Source of the DNA: Paenibacillus marchantiae
Lineage (GTDB): Bacteria > Bacillota > Bacilli > Paenibacillales > Paenibacillaceae
DNA: 64,000 nt
Assembly (NCBI RefSeq): GCF_028771845.1
Contig: NZ_CP118270.1
Coordinates: 3,410,001 to 3,474,000, forward strand
Reading direction: 5' to 3'
The first letter of the stretch is position 1. Every line of letters starts with the position of its first letter. Position numbers and translations under genes: made by a program. Under the pieces are notes generated by a model that worked only from the letters and a program-made list of their open reading frames with translations, was not told where the DNA came from and did not search any database. Shown here piece after piece: positions 15,803 through 24,093 of this stretch.

Positions 15803-17563
15803 TCAGAGGCCTCCTTTACGAATATCAAGCCCGGATACGGCTGGTGCCTCATCTGCGACTTCGCGCTGAATGGAGTTCAACGATTGTCCAAGCGAGTCCA
15901 TTTTACGGCGGATATCCTCTTCGTTTTGTGATTCAAGCATGATTTTGTACAAACTCTTTTCGATCGATTCCTTCTTCTCCAGCCGCTCCAGAATGACATC
16001 CAATCCACCAATAACCATCTCGAACATATTGATCTTCTCATGAAGCAGATTCAGAATATGCTCCTCGATTGTGCCTGTCGTCGAAAGGTTGTAGATGTTC
16101 ACATCATTCTGTTGTCCCAATCGGTGTACGCGACCGATCCGCTGCTCGACACGCATAGGATTCCAGGGCAGGTCGAAGTTGATCATGTGATGGCAAAATT
16201 GCAGGTTGATACCCTCACCGCCCGCCTCGGTTGCAATCATTGCCTGTACGCGGCCACGGAAGAGGTCCATCATCCAGTCTTTTTTACCACGGTTCATGCC
16301 GCCCCGGTAGGGAACAGCGGTTAGGCCGTTGTTGCGAAAATAATTGAGCAAATACTCCTGCGTGGCACGGTATTCGGTGAAAATAATAACCTTCTCATTC
16401 ATGTCACGAACGAGTTCCATCGTTTTTTCGGCTTTCGTATTTTCCTTGATCGCTTTAATATGGGCAACGAGCTCCCAAATCTTATCCCTCAGTGGGGAGT
16501 CCAGTGGAAGCTTCTTCGACAGATTGACCAACGTCACAAACACGGCATCCCGACTGCTGCATACTTCTCGCTGCAACGTCACTAGCGAAAGCATGCTGCT
16601 CAGATTGCCGCCGGCTTCCTGGTACTGATCCTTCACAAAGGAAGTCACCCCATCGTAAAGGGCTTGTTCTTCAGGCGAAAGCTGCAAATTCACATTGGAA
16701 ACGTTTCGTTTGGTAAATTGAACAGGTCCTTCACCGCGACGGTTACGGATCATGACTTTGGACAACTCATCCTTGAGCTGCTCCTGATTTTTCGGAATAC
16801 GTTTGTCGACGACAAAGTTGGCTGCAAAATCACCCTGACGGCCAAGCTGTCCCGGCTTGAGCAGATTAATGAGGTTGAACAGCTCGCTCATGTCATTCTG
16901 TACCGGTGTAGCCGTAAGCAGCAGGCAGTACTTTTTCCGCAATTTCAGCATGAATTGATAGTTCGTTGTTTTTTTATTTTTGAGCTTATGAGCCTCGTCG
17001 ATAATAATCATGTCGTAATCTGTATTCAGCAGCATATCTTTATGCGGGTCACGCTTTGCTGTATCCATAGAGGCAACCACGATTTCATTTTGCCAGGAAT
17101 AGGCTTTTTTCTGTGCAATCGCTGGGATGCCAAATTTGGAATTCAGCTCCCGGACCCATTGTAGTACAAGGGACGCAGGCACGAGAATGAGCACTTTGGA
17201 TACAAGTCCACGGACCATATATTCTTTCAAAATCAGGCCAGCTTCAATCGTTTTGCCAAGTCCAACCTCATCGGCGAGAATGGCACGGCCTGACATTTCA
17301 AACAGTACTCTGCGTGCAGTATCCATCTGGTGTGGAAGAGGGGTGAGTCCCTGTAAATGCTTCAGACATTGGATTTCATCAAAGTTGGGAATCAGATTCG
17401 TCTCTTCGGCTTGAATGCCAAGTTGAAAGAGTCTGTAATCGCCCCAAGGGCCGCCTTTATCGAGTCTGGACTCCAGTTGGGTGATCCAGCTGCGATCGAA
17501 TTCAAGCGGAACGGGTAGTTCTGCTGCAGGTTGATTAAGTTGATGCGGGTTTTTCCGGTTCAT
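15803..17563 (-). CDS. yqhH: SNF2-family DEAD/DEAH helicase YqhH
   Basis: A 586-residue superfamily 2 ATPase of the SNF2/RapA kind. Motif I is LADEVGLGKTIEAG (about residue 95-108), motif II IIDEAHKLKN, motif III LLLTATPVQN, and in the second RecA lobe IIFTEYRATQEYL, GGEGINLQFCHHMIN and the motif VI block QRIGRVHRLGQ. All catalytic residues are intact. Such enzymes translocate on DNA or remodel protein-nucleic acid complexes; RapA recycles RNA polymerase, but YqhH itself has no settled function. GGGGAGGA precedes the ATG. It is the first gene of a two-gene operon with yqhG. The same pair lies next to gcvT in B. subtilis; no gcv gene is found here. Confidence 0.92.
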   Translation of the reverse strand: MNRKNPHQLNQPAAELPVPLEFDRSWITQLESRLDKGGPWGDYRLFQLGIQAEETNLIPNFDEIQCLKHLQGLTPLPHQMDTARRVLFEMSGRAILADEVGLGKTIEAGLILKEYMVRGLVSKVLILVPASLVLQWVRELNSKFGIPAIAQKKAYSWQNEIVVASMDTAKRDPHKDMLLNTDYDMIIIDEAHKLKNKKTTNYQFMLKLRKKYCLLLTATPVQNDMSELFNLINLLKPGQLGRQGDFAANFVVDKRIPKNQEQLKDELSKVMIRNRRGEGPVQFTKRNVSNVNLQLSPEEQALYDGVTSFVKDQYQEAGGNLSSMLSLVTLQREVCSSRDAVFVTLVNLSKKLPLDSPLRDKIWELVAHIKAIKENTKAEKTMELVRDMNEKVIIFTEYRATQEYLLNYFRNNGLTAVPYRGGMNRGKKDWMMDLFRGRVQAMIATEAGGEGINLQFCHHMINFDLPWNPMRVEQRIGRVHRLGQQNDVNIYNLSTTGTIEEHILNLLHEKINMFEMVIGGLDVILERLEKKESIEKSLYKIMLESQNEEDIRRKMDSLGQSLNSIQREVADEAPAVSGLDIRKGGL

Positions 17564-17720
17564 GGTGCTTCCTCCCCTGCCATTCGTGATGACGGTTTAT
17601 TCGTAGGTAATAGTATGGACGAATGAGAGGCAGTTCATAACCAACCTTGGAATAAGGGGTGATTTCAATCAGAAAGTTTGGAAGGGTTGTAAAATGATAG
17701 GTATTCACGTATGTTGATGA

Positions 17721-17756
17721 ATAGTCACTTTACTTAAGTAGAGTGACTATTATATC
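17721..17756 (+). promoter_or_regulatory. 30-bp near-perfect palindrome over a likely promoter
   Basis: Positions 17721-17750 read the same on both strands except for one base pair of mirrored positions (28 of 30 match). Outer arms are ATAGTCACT / AGTGACTAT and the centre is TACTTAAGTA. A plausible promoter overlaps it: -35 TTTACT inside the palindrome and -10 TATATC or TATTAT just past its right edge, about 45 bp before the start codon at 17796. A dimeric repressor site is the simplest reading. No regulator gene is adjacent. Confidence 0.6.
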
Positions 17757-17795
17757 TCAAACTATATCCTGAATATGAAGGAGGAGAATCTGTTG

Positions 17796-18446
17796 ATGCT
17801 TTCATTGATTTTTGATATGGATGGTACGTTATTTCAGACAGATCGAATATTGGAAACTTCTCTGCATGACACTTTTAATCATCTGAGATCAAAGGAATTG
17901 TGGGAGCAGAATACGCCAATAGAAAAGTATCGTGAGATTATGGGAGTTCCTCTGCCCGTCGTCTGGGAGAATTTATTGCCCGGATACTCGGACCAGATTA
18001 GACAACAAGCGAATGAATGGTTTCATGAGAAGTTGATTGCGAATATCGAGGCAGGCCATGGTGCCCTGTACCCGTACGTAGAAGAGTTCTTTCTATACTG
18101 CAAAGAGAAGAGTATACCGATATACATAGCGAGTAATGGACAAATCGAATACTTGAATGCCATCGTAACCTATTATCATTTGGATGAGTGGGTAACGGAA
18201 ACCTTCAGCATACAGCAGATTTCATCACAAAATAAGTCTGATCTCGTACGCTCCATCGTGGAGAAATATAAGATCACTCATGGCATGGTTATCGGGGATC
18301 GCTTGTCTGACATTAAGGCGGCGAAGGATAATGATTTAATTTCCATTGGATGTAATTTTGACTTTGCTCAAGCCGATGAACTAGCTCAGGCGGATCGGGT
18401 TATTGATAGCTTCGAGGAGTTGAAGACTTTAATCGGTGTACTGTAA
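17796..18446 (+). CDS. HAD-superfamily hydrolase (phosphoglycolate phosphatase-like)
   Basis: A 216-residue HAD phosphatase. Motif I is DMDGT with nucleophile Asp7 and acid/base Asp9, motif II is ASNG, motif III uses a Lys in the NKSDLV region, and motif IV is GDRLSD. A helical cap lies between motifs I and II (about residues 15-90), as in the PGP/beta-phosphoglucomutase group. The substrate is a small phosphoester but cannot be named. An in-frame ATG at 17775 lies within the Shine-Dalgarno region; AAGGAGGAG is nine bases before the ATG at 17796, so that is the start. It stands alone between a large palindrome and a strong terminator, which implies its own dedicated regulation. Confidence 0.9.
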   Translation: MLSLIFDMDGTLFQTDRILETSLHDTFNHLRSKELWEQNTPIEKYREIMGVPLPVVWENLLPGYSDQIRQQANEWFHEKLIANIEAGHGALYPYVEEFFLYCKEKSIPIYIASNGQIEYLNAIVTYYHLDEWVTETFSIQQISSQNKSDLVRSIVEKYKITHGMVIGDRLSDIKAAKDNDLISIGCNFDFAQADELAQADRVIDSFEELKTLIGVL

Positions 18447-18461
18447 AATGGATGCGACAAA

Positions 18462-18488
18462 AAAGCGGCCCATGTGGCCGCTTTATTA
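18462..18488. terminator. Bidirectional intrinsic terminator
   Basis: Perfect 9-bp stem AAAGCGGCC (18462-18470) with GGCCGCTTT (18476-18484), five-base loop, A-run before and ATTAATTAATTATTT after. It separates the HAD gene from the convergent msrA gene. Confidence 0.85.
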
Positions 18489-18506
18489 ATTAATTATTTA
18501 AAGAGA

Positions 18507-19025
18507 TTAACTCCAATATTTCTTGATAATTTCATCACGTCCGGAATAAATCCGGGATTCTTTATAATATTTCGGATCTTTGCGATGGAAATTTTGATGA
18601 TATTCTTCTGCCGGATAAAATACGGAGGCTTCCTCAATGGCAGTAACGACAGGTTTATCGAATCGGCCTGTTTTGGCAAGTTCCTCTCGTGATTTCAGGG
18701 CCAATTGGCGTTGCTCTTCATTGTGATACAGGATGGCAGCCCGATATTGGCTTTTGCGATCATTACCCTGACCCGTGGCATCTGTGGGATCGATCTGCGG
18801 CCAGTACAGCTCAAGCAATTTCTCATATGGGAAAATGGCTGGATCAAACGAGATTTGCACAACTTCCAAATGCCCCGTGTCCCCGGTCAATACTTGCTCA
18901 TATGTAGGGTTTTCTACGGTTCCACCCATGTATCCGGATATAATCCCGTGAATGCCGGGCTGCTCTTCAAAGGGACTTACCATACACCAGAAACATCCCC
19001 CGGCAAACGTTGCTTTTTCAATCAC
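18507..19025 (-). CDS. msrA: Peptide methionine-S-sulfoxide reductase A
   Basis: Cytoplasmic repair enzyme that reduces methionine-S-sulfoxide in proteins with thioredoxin. The 172-residue sequence has the active-site GCFWC (catalytic Cys about residue 11), GYMGG, GHLEVVQISFDP, the TDATGQGND block and the EEYHQNF block. No MsrB domain is fused. The start is a GTG at 19025 with GGGGA upstream. The gene ends at the terminator shared with the HAD gene and its 5' region is shared with the flavin reductase at 19242, with which it diverges. Confidence 0.97.
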   Translation of the reverse strand: MIEKATFAGGCFWCMVSPFEEQPGIHGIISGYMGGTVENPTYEQVLTGDTGHLEVVQISFDPAIFPYEKLLELYWPQIDPTDATGQGNDRKSQYRAAILYHNEEQRQLALKSREELAKTGRFDKPVVTAIEEASVFYPAEEYHQNFHRKDPKYYKESRIYSGRDEIIKKYWS

Positions 19026-19151
19026 TGCTATTCCCCATTTCTCAGTTGTGTTTAATCAAGATTACTATGAATACTAGTCATAACGCAATCCATTTGATAG
19101 TTCACCCAGCCTCTTCTTTTCAAAAAGTGATTTGTGATAAGGAAGTAATTC

Positions 19152-19180
19152 TTTTTCATCCTTTACTTATATTGTATAAT
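19152..19180 (+). promoter_or_regulatory. Candidate SigA-type promoter for the flavin reductase
   Basis: TTTTTC/TTTTCA (19152-19158) and a perfect TATAAT at 19175-19180 are spaced 16-17 bp apart, about 60 bp before the ATG at 19242. The -35 element is weak. Confidence 0.45.
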
Positions 19181-19241
19181 AATGGATGAGAAAACGGCCT
19201 GTTACAGCTTTGGGGCCAATTGAAAACGAAGAGGTGATCAG

Positions 19242-19802
19242 ATGCGGAAACCGATAGATGAACCTATGTTTTATTCATATCCAGGCATGGTGGCGGTAGT
19301 GACGTCTCGTCATAAGGGCATGCAGAATGTGATGGCCTCAGGCTGGCATACCTATATTGGGTCGTCTCCCGGAATTTACGGGATATCGCTGAGGAAGGAA
19401 ACGTACTCTTATGAATTGATTGAGCAGAGTGGAGTATTCGGGGTACACTTCCTTCCGGGTCATCATTCGGAGTGGATTCAGGCTGCGGGAACCTTCAGTG
19501 GAAGAGACACAGACAAATTCTCGAAATTCGGGATTACATACGAAGAAGGAATTAAAGTGAATGTACCCATTCTGACTGAATCTTATTTTGCTTACGAGTG
19601 CAAGGTAATCGATATCACAACATATGGGGATCATGAATGGATTGCAGGTGAAGTATTACAGCGGTATCAAGACCCGGAATACTTCTTGGAAAATGGAATG
19701 GTTAATCTGGACAAATTGCAGATTCCAATGTACGTAGGACGATCCTCTTATCGGATTCTTGATGGGAGTGCGGAGGAGAAGGTTCATCCGTTTTACCTCT
19801 AG
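19242..19802 (+). CDS. Flavin reductase family (FMN-binding split barrel) protein
   Basis: A 186-residue protein of the flavin reductase-like, FMN-binding split-barrel family. It begins with a conserved N-terminal strand (YSYPGMVAVVTSRHKG) and contains ASGWHTYIGSSPG, GISLRKETYS and FGVHFLPG, as in that family. Such proteins reduce FMN/FAD with NAD(P)H or bind FMN for another oxidoreductase. GAGGTG is seven bases before the ATG. It is a single gene with its own promoter and terminator. Which electron acceptor it serves cannot be told. Confidence 0.88.
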   Translation: MRKPIDEPMFYSYPGMVAVVTSRHKGMQNVMASGWHTYIGSSPGIYGISLRKETYSYELIEQSGVFGVHFLPGHHSEWIQAAGTFSGRDTDKFSKFGITYEEGIKVNVPILTESYFAYECKVIDITTYGDHEWIAGEVLQRYQDPEYFLENGMVNLDKLQIPMYVGRSSYRILDGSAEEKVHPFYL

Positions 19803-19874
19803 GGTCCTAGGCACCAAGATGCAATTATGAGCAAAACTTTCAATCCGGCAAGAGATAGGTTTATAATGGTTATT

Positions 19875-19901
19875 GGCTGCTGAGCAAGTCGGCAGCCTTT
19901 T
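19875..19901 (+). terminator. Intrinsic terminator after the flavin reductase
   Basis: GGCTGC (19875-19880) pairs with GCAGCC (19892-19897) and is followed by TTTTCC. The stem is short, so efficiency may be moderate. Confidence 0.5.
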
Positions 19902-20054
19902 CCTATTGGCATAAGTGTACACTCCAGACCCTCAGAAGGATCTGCTCATATATGAAATAAAAGGTAAGGTAATATTAGCCATTCTATGAAAAATGCTGTA
20001 TTTAACAATAAAATTAGAGTATGATTTTACAGCTATATATGCTTGGCAGGAAAG

Positions 20055-20119
20055 GTTACATCGTTTCACTGGATTGTAACTATTACTGTAATTTGTGAAT
20101 AATCTTTCGGGCGTATAAT
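20055..20119 (+). promoter_or_regulatory. Candidate promoter region of the acyltransferase gene
   Basis: The 514-bp gap 19803-20316 holds a terminator (19875-19901), then A/T-rich DNA, then this region. TTTGTG (20092-20097) and TATAAT (20114-20119) are 16 bp apart. Upstream are a spaced inverted repeat GTTACA (20055-20060) / TGTAAC (20075-20080) and an 11-bp dyad ATTACTGTAAT ending at the -35. The predicted transcript has a leader of about 190 nt. The remaining gap shows nothing else that I recognise apart from a possible upstream reading frame at 20231-20332. Confidence 0.45.
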
Positions 20120-20316
20120 GCTAAACGGGACATAACGACAAAGATATAAAGAAATCGTAATCATAAAACATCATGGTTAAGTAACACGTCTTCTTTATGT
20201 TGTAAATGAATGATGGAAGGTGCAATACGTATGTTAATGACAACCAGAACCACAAGGAGTTCACGAACGCCCCAGACATGGATGATGTCGACTCACATTG
20301 TCAAGGAGGGGCTCGC

Positions 20317-22410
20317 ATGTCACAATCGTTGAAAAGCAAGCGGCATATGAACGGACTGGATGGTTTGCGAGCCATCGCTGTGCTTGCAGTAATAGGGTAT
20401 CATCTGAATTTAGGTTTTATTCCGGGCGGTTTGCTCGGTGTAGGCATTTTCTTTGTTCTATCAGGGTATTTGATTACAGATATTCTTTTGACACAATGGC
20501 AGGAGCATGGCCGGATTTCGCTCGGTGATTTCTGGGTGCGAAGAGTAAGGCGCTTGTTACCTGGCATGATCACGATGACTGCAGTGGTGATGATTTGGCT
20601 GCTTTGCACAGATCCATCTCGACTGGCTGCGTTGCGTGGTGACATTGTCTCGGGAGTATTATACATAAGCAATTGGTGGTATATCTTTCATAACGTTTCC
20701 TATTTCGAAAGTTTCGGCCCTCCATCACCCTTTGGACATTTCTGGTCGCTGGCTGTGGAAGAACAGTTTTACATTGTTTGGCCCCTTCTACTGGTCGCAG
20801 CAATCGTTTTGTTCAAAAGAAAGGGATGGCTGGTCGTCTTTATTGTCGTAGCAGCTGAATTGTCTGCTGGTGCGATGGCCATCATGTATAATCCGGATCT
20901 GGACCCGAGCCGTGTTTATTATGGAACAGATACAAGAGCATTCGCCTTATTGGCTGGTGCTGCACTGGCCGTGGTATGGCCGAGTCGCAAACTATCGTCA
21001 TCCCTTGCCCGCATCAATCGCCTTGTCCTGGACGTGTTAGGTTTAGCTGCGCTGGCTTGGTTAATCTACATGATGCTGAATAGCAGCGAGTACGACCCTT
21101 CATTGTATCGAGGAGGAATGGTACTTCAGGCTATAGCGACGACTTTGCTCGTAGCTGTACTGGCTCATCCATCATCCTTCCTGGCAAGGCTTATTGGCGC
21201 CAAGCCATTGCGCTGGATCGGGGAACGATCCTATGGTTTATATTTGTGGCACTATCCTGTCATTATTCTGACGAGTCCAACGGTAGACACGGGTGGAGCA
21301 CATCCTGTGCGAATGGTTTTGCAGGTTGCAGCAACGGTTGCACTGGCCTCCTTGTCACTTAAATATATTGAAAATCCAATTCGTCATAACGGATTTCGTG
21401 ATTCCTGGTCCCGGTTATGGGGAAGAGGGCGCAATGCAACAGGTATTCGCAACGTATGGTGGAAGCGCGCTGGATTGCTGATGAGTATTCTGTTGATGTG
21501 CTTTACGGTGTCACAGATGATGATTACGTCAGCAGCGAATTCTGATTCCCATTCGGTATCGATGTCGGCCACGCTGAATGGAGATCATTCCGTAACGGAG
21601 GAAAAGGGGCAGGACGTTCTTCCAGCAACAGTGAGCACCTCCGGGGCCAACAACCAACCTGCGCCACAGAAAAACGATAAACCAGCGGCGAACGCTGGAG
21701 ATCCACCAGGCAAAGGAGAACAGCAAACGACGAAGCCAGGTAATGCTCCGAAATCTGAGGAACCAACTTCAGGTGAGCAGAAAGGATCAACTCCTGGCGA
21801 CTCGAACCATGCTGTTGGTAAACCCAAAGGAAGCACCGACAATCCTGGAAATCCAGAAGACAACGGTAATGAACAACCCGAGGATCCTGTCAATACATCA
21901 GATTCGTCCAAAGAGCAAGAGGAAACAGCCCCTCCAGCCAAAGATGGCAAGATTCATTATACGGTCATTGGAGATTCAGTTATTTTGGACGCCAAGCCTT
22001 ATCTTGAACAAACCATTTCGGGCGTGCACGTGGACGGTCATATCGGCCGTCAGATGTGGGAGGCTGCCGATGTACTGGATGGCCTGAAGAGAAATAACCA
22101 AATGGGCAGTCAGGTCGTACTGGAGCTTGGAACAAACGGTTCCTTCAATTCCAAAAGTCTGAATTCCGTGTTGGATTATTTGAAAGATGAAGAACATGTT
22201 TATCTGGTTACTGTGCGAGTCCCTCGCCCATGGGAACGAACCGTGAATAAAGCACTGAACGAAGCGGCGTCAGATTATAGCAATGTATCTCTCATTGACT
22301 GGCACACTGCAAGTGAAGGACATGACGAATATTTCGAAAAAGATGGTGTACATCTGACGAAGGAAGGTTCGGAAGCTTTTGCAGCACTTGTGAAAGACAG
22401 TATGAAATAA
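20317..22410 (+). CDS. OatA-like membrane acyltransferase with SGNH domain
   Basis: A 697-residue membrane O-acyltransferase. Residues about 8-390 form an acyltransferase-3 domain with around ten or eleven membrane helices (MNGLDGLRAIAVLAVIGYH at the start, VEEQFYIVWPL later). A linker (about 408-543) is rich in Pro, Gly, Asn, Lys and Ser and probably crosses the wall space. The C-terminal SGNH domain (about 547-697) has GDS with the Ser nucleophile and DGVHLT with the catalytic Asp-His. This is the layout of peptidoglycan or secondary-polymer O-acetyltransferases (OatA, YrhL). The frame is open from 20206, but AAGGAGGGG is seven bases before the ATG at 20317, where homology begins. The modified polymer is not known. 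Confidence 0.9.
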   Translation: MSQSLKSKRHMNGLDGLRAIAVLAVIGYHLNLGFIPGGLLGVGIFFVLSGYLITDILLTQWQEHGRISLGDFWVRRVRRLLPGMITMTAVVMIWLLCTDPSRLAALRGDIVSGVLYISNWWYIFHNVSYFESFGPPSPFGHFWSLAVEEQFYIVWPLLLVAAIVLFKRKGWLVVFIVVAAELSAGAMAIMYNPDLDPSRVYYGTDTRAFALLAGAALAVVWPSRKLSSSLARINRLVLDVLGLAALAWLIYMMLNSSEYDPSLYRGGMVLQAIATTLLVAVLAHPSSFLARLIGAKPLRWIGERSYGLYLWHYPVIILTSPTVDTGGAHPVRMVLQVAATVALASLSLKYIENPIRHNGFRDSWSRLWGRGRNATGIRNVWWKRAGLLMSILLMCFTVSQMMITSAANSDSHSVSMSATLNGDHSVTEEKGQDVLPATVSTSGANNQPAPQKNDKPAANAGDPPGKGEQQTTKPGNAPKSEEPTSGEQKGSTPGDSNHAVGKPKGSTDNPGNPEDNGNEQPEDPVNTSDSSKEQEETAPPAKDGKIHYTVIGDSVILDAKPYLEQTISGVHVDGHIGRQMWEAADVLDGLKRNNQMGSQVVLELGTNGSFNSKSLNSVLDYLKDEEHVYLVTVRVPRPWERTVNKALNEAASDYSNVSLIDWHTASEGHDEYFEKDGVHLTKEGSEAFAALVKDSMK

Positions 22411-22463
22411 ATCAGAACTTATCTATTCATTTATTTATAAATTCAAGAATGGTTCCCGAATCC

Positions 22464-22506
22464 ACATACAGAAAGAGCTCTCATGATGAGGGCTCTTTCT
22501 GTATGT
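22464..22506. terminator. Long hairpin after the acyltransferase gene
   Basis: Perfect 15-bp stem ACATACAGAAAGAGC (22464-22478) with its complement (22492-22506), with further pairing CTCAT/ATGAG in the loop. A T-tract after the stem is lacking, so it may be a weak terminator or an mRNA 3' end stabiliser. Confidence 0.55.
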
Positions 22507-22571
22507 AGCAAAGATTGCAGGATCAACGGGGAATCCGATATTTTTCACCCCTGCATCCGTGCATCGTCACC

Positions 22572-22601
22572 TTACAGAATGATAGCGTTACCATTTACAA
22601 T
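22572..22601 (+). promoter_or_regulatory. Promoter with an embedded cre-like site, locus B
   Basis: TTACAG (22572-22577) and TACAAT (22596-22601) are 18 bp apart. The spacer holds TGATAGCGTTACCA (22580-22593), which agrees with 12 of 14 positions of the CcpA cre consensus TGWAANCGNTNWCA. A repressor bound there would block the promoter. The binding-protein gene starts 35 bp downstream at 22636. Catabolite repression of locus B is the inference. Confidence 0.55.
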
Positions 22602-22635
22602 AAGTGTATACAAATCGCCAAGGGGGACTATAGAG

Positions 22636-23949
22636 ATGTTGAAAAAATGGCTTTCGGGAATATTGGCAATGACGCTATTTTCTATCGTTCTGGCTGGTTG
22701 CGGCGGCGGGGACAGCTCAGAAAGCAGCGACAGCAAGGATAAAGTAACCGTCACTATATGGCACAACTGGACTGGACAGGACGCCAAAGCGGTGGCGATG
22801 CGCAAAATCATTGAAGACTTCCGTGGGTCGCATCCGGATATTGAAGTCGTGGATGAAGGTCTGCCGACAGATGGCCTCAAAACAAGGCTCCGGACCGTGG
22901 CAGCGGCCAATGAAATGCCGGATCTGTTCGTCATGTGGCCGGATGCGATGACCAAGGAGTTTGTGAAAGGGGATCTGTTGCAGCCGATCAATGCCGAGCT
23001 GGACGCGAAGCCGGAATGGAAAGACAACTTTATTCCGAACGCTCTGGATGGATATACGGTGGACGGGGATATCTACTCGGTACCGATGAATCTCGCACCC
23101 ACTTCCTTTATTTATTACAATGAAGCACTGTTTAAGCAGTACAACGTGAAAGTACCTGAAACGTGGGCTGAGCTGGAGCAGGCCATCGCTACATTTAATG
23201 AGAACAAAGTAATACCGATCGCACTGGGGAACAAGGCCAATTGGGTGGCTCAATCCACGATCTTCAGTACACTGGCTGACCGGGTAACCGGCACAGACTG
23301 GTTCTTAAAAGCAACAGCGCAGGATGGGGCCAGCTTTACAGACCCACAATTCATCCAGGCGCTGGACAAAATGCAGGAACTCGGTAACAGCAAAGCATTT
23401 CAGGATGGTTTCAACAGTATTGACGAAACACAGATGATGCAGCTGTACTTCCAGGGAAAAGCAGCGATGGTGATGAACGGCGGATGGGCATTGGCCAACC
23501 TCGTCAACAACGCACCGGAAGACATTTTGAACAATACACACATAACGATTTTACCAGCAGTAGATGGAGGCCAGGGTGAGGACAGGACGACATCGGGAGT
23601 TGTGGGGACAGGCTTGGGTGTAAGCAAAAAGTTAAGCGGTGCCCAGAAGGATGCGGCCATGGAGCTATTCTACGCTTTGGCAGGCCCTGACGGTCAGAAA
23701 GCAACTCTGGATAGCAGCACACTCGTCAGCTACAAGATTGATCTGGACAAATCAAAAGCCCATCCATTGTTTGTGGAGCTCTATGACTTAATGCAGGAAG
23801 TAAAGATTACTCCGGTGTATGATTCCAAACTAGGATCTGCAACCGTCGAGGTTATCAACAATGGATTGCAGGAGCTATTGATGGGTGGTAAAGCCGCAGA
23901 TATCGCGAATAAAATCCAGGCATCGCAAGCCAGTGCAGTGGGAAATTAA
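22636..23949 (+). CDS. Sugar-binding lipoprotein (family 1), locus B
   Basis: Extracytoplasmic binding protein of the locus B importer, 437 residues, of the UgpB/MalE-like family 1 group rather than the longer LplA group. The signal peptide ends with lipobox VLAGC (lipidated Cys about 22) followed by a Gly/Ser/Asp linker. The mature part starts VTVTIWHNWTG, typical of the fold. The frame is open upstream to 22483, but AGGGGG precedes the ATG at 22636 and the signal peptide begins there. It is first in the locus and is separated from the permeases by an intrinsic terminator, which would make binding protein more abundant than channel. The linked GH2 beta-mannosidase suggests beta-mannosides as ligand, by context only. 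Confidence 0.93.
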   Translation: MLKKWLSGILAMTLFSIVLAGCGGGDSSESSDSKDKVTVTIWHNWTGQDAKAVAMRKIIEDFRGSHPDIEVVDEGLPTDGLKTRLRTVAAANEMPDLFVMWPDAMTKEFVKGDLLQPINAELDAKPEWKDNFIPNALDGYTVDGDIYSVPMNLAPTSFIYYNEALFKQYNVKVPETWAELEQAIATFNENKVIPIALGNKANWVAQSTIFSTLADRVTGTDWFLKATAQDGASFTDPQFIQALDKMQELGNSKAFQDGFNSIDETQMMQLYFQGKAAMVMNGGWALANLVNNAPEDILNNTHITILPAVDGGQGEDRTTSGVVGTGLGVSKKLSGAQKDAAMELFYALAGPDGQKATLDSSTLVSYKIDLDKSKAHPLFVELYDLMQEVKITPVYDSKLGSATVEVINNGLQELLMGGKAADIANKIQASQASAVGN

Positions 23950-24011
23950 GGTCATAGGTCATTCCGATCCAGATCTGGATGAGCTGAAAGATGCTTTGCG
24001 GTAAGATTCAG

Positions 24012-24038
24012 ACCCCTTCCCGGTAGGGGAGGGGTTTT
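24012..24038 (+). terminator. Intra-operon attenuating terminator
   Basis: A 10-bp stem (24012-24021 with 24026-24035, one G-T pair), GGTA loop, then TTTT. It lies between the binding-protein and permease genes of locus B. No separate promoter is obvious before 24094, so partial read-through is likely and would set a high binding protein to permease ratio. Confidence 0.75.
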
Positions 24039-24093
24039 GCATTGATATCAAGGGTTGTAATTACCAAAGGTTTGATGAAAGGAAGTGAGCAAG

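Noticed and set aside
15803-17563. YqhH helicase as part of a DISARM-, BREX- or Zorya-like defence system
   Set aside because: The SNF2 ATPase is paired only with YqhG in a conserved chromosomal setting; no methyltransferase, nuclease or other defence partner is present.
21585-21950. Open frame on the minus strand opposite the acyltransferase linker
   Set aside because: It arises from the low-complexity linker sequence and encodes a Ser/Gly/Leu/Pro-rich product with no start signal.
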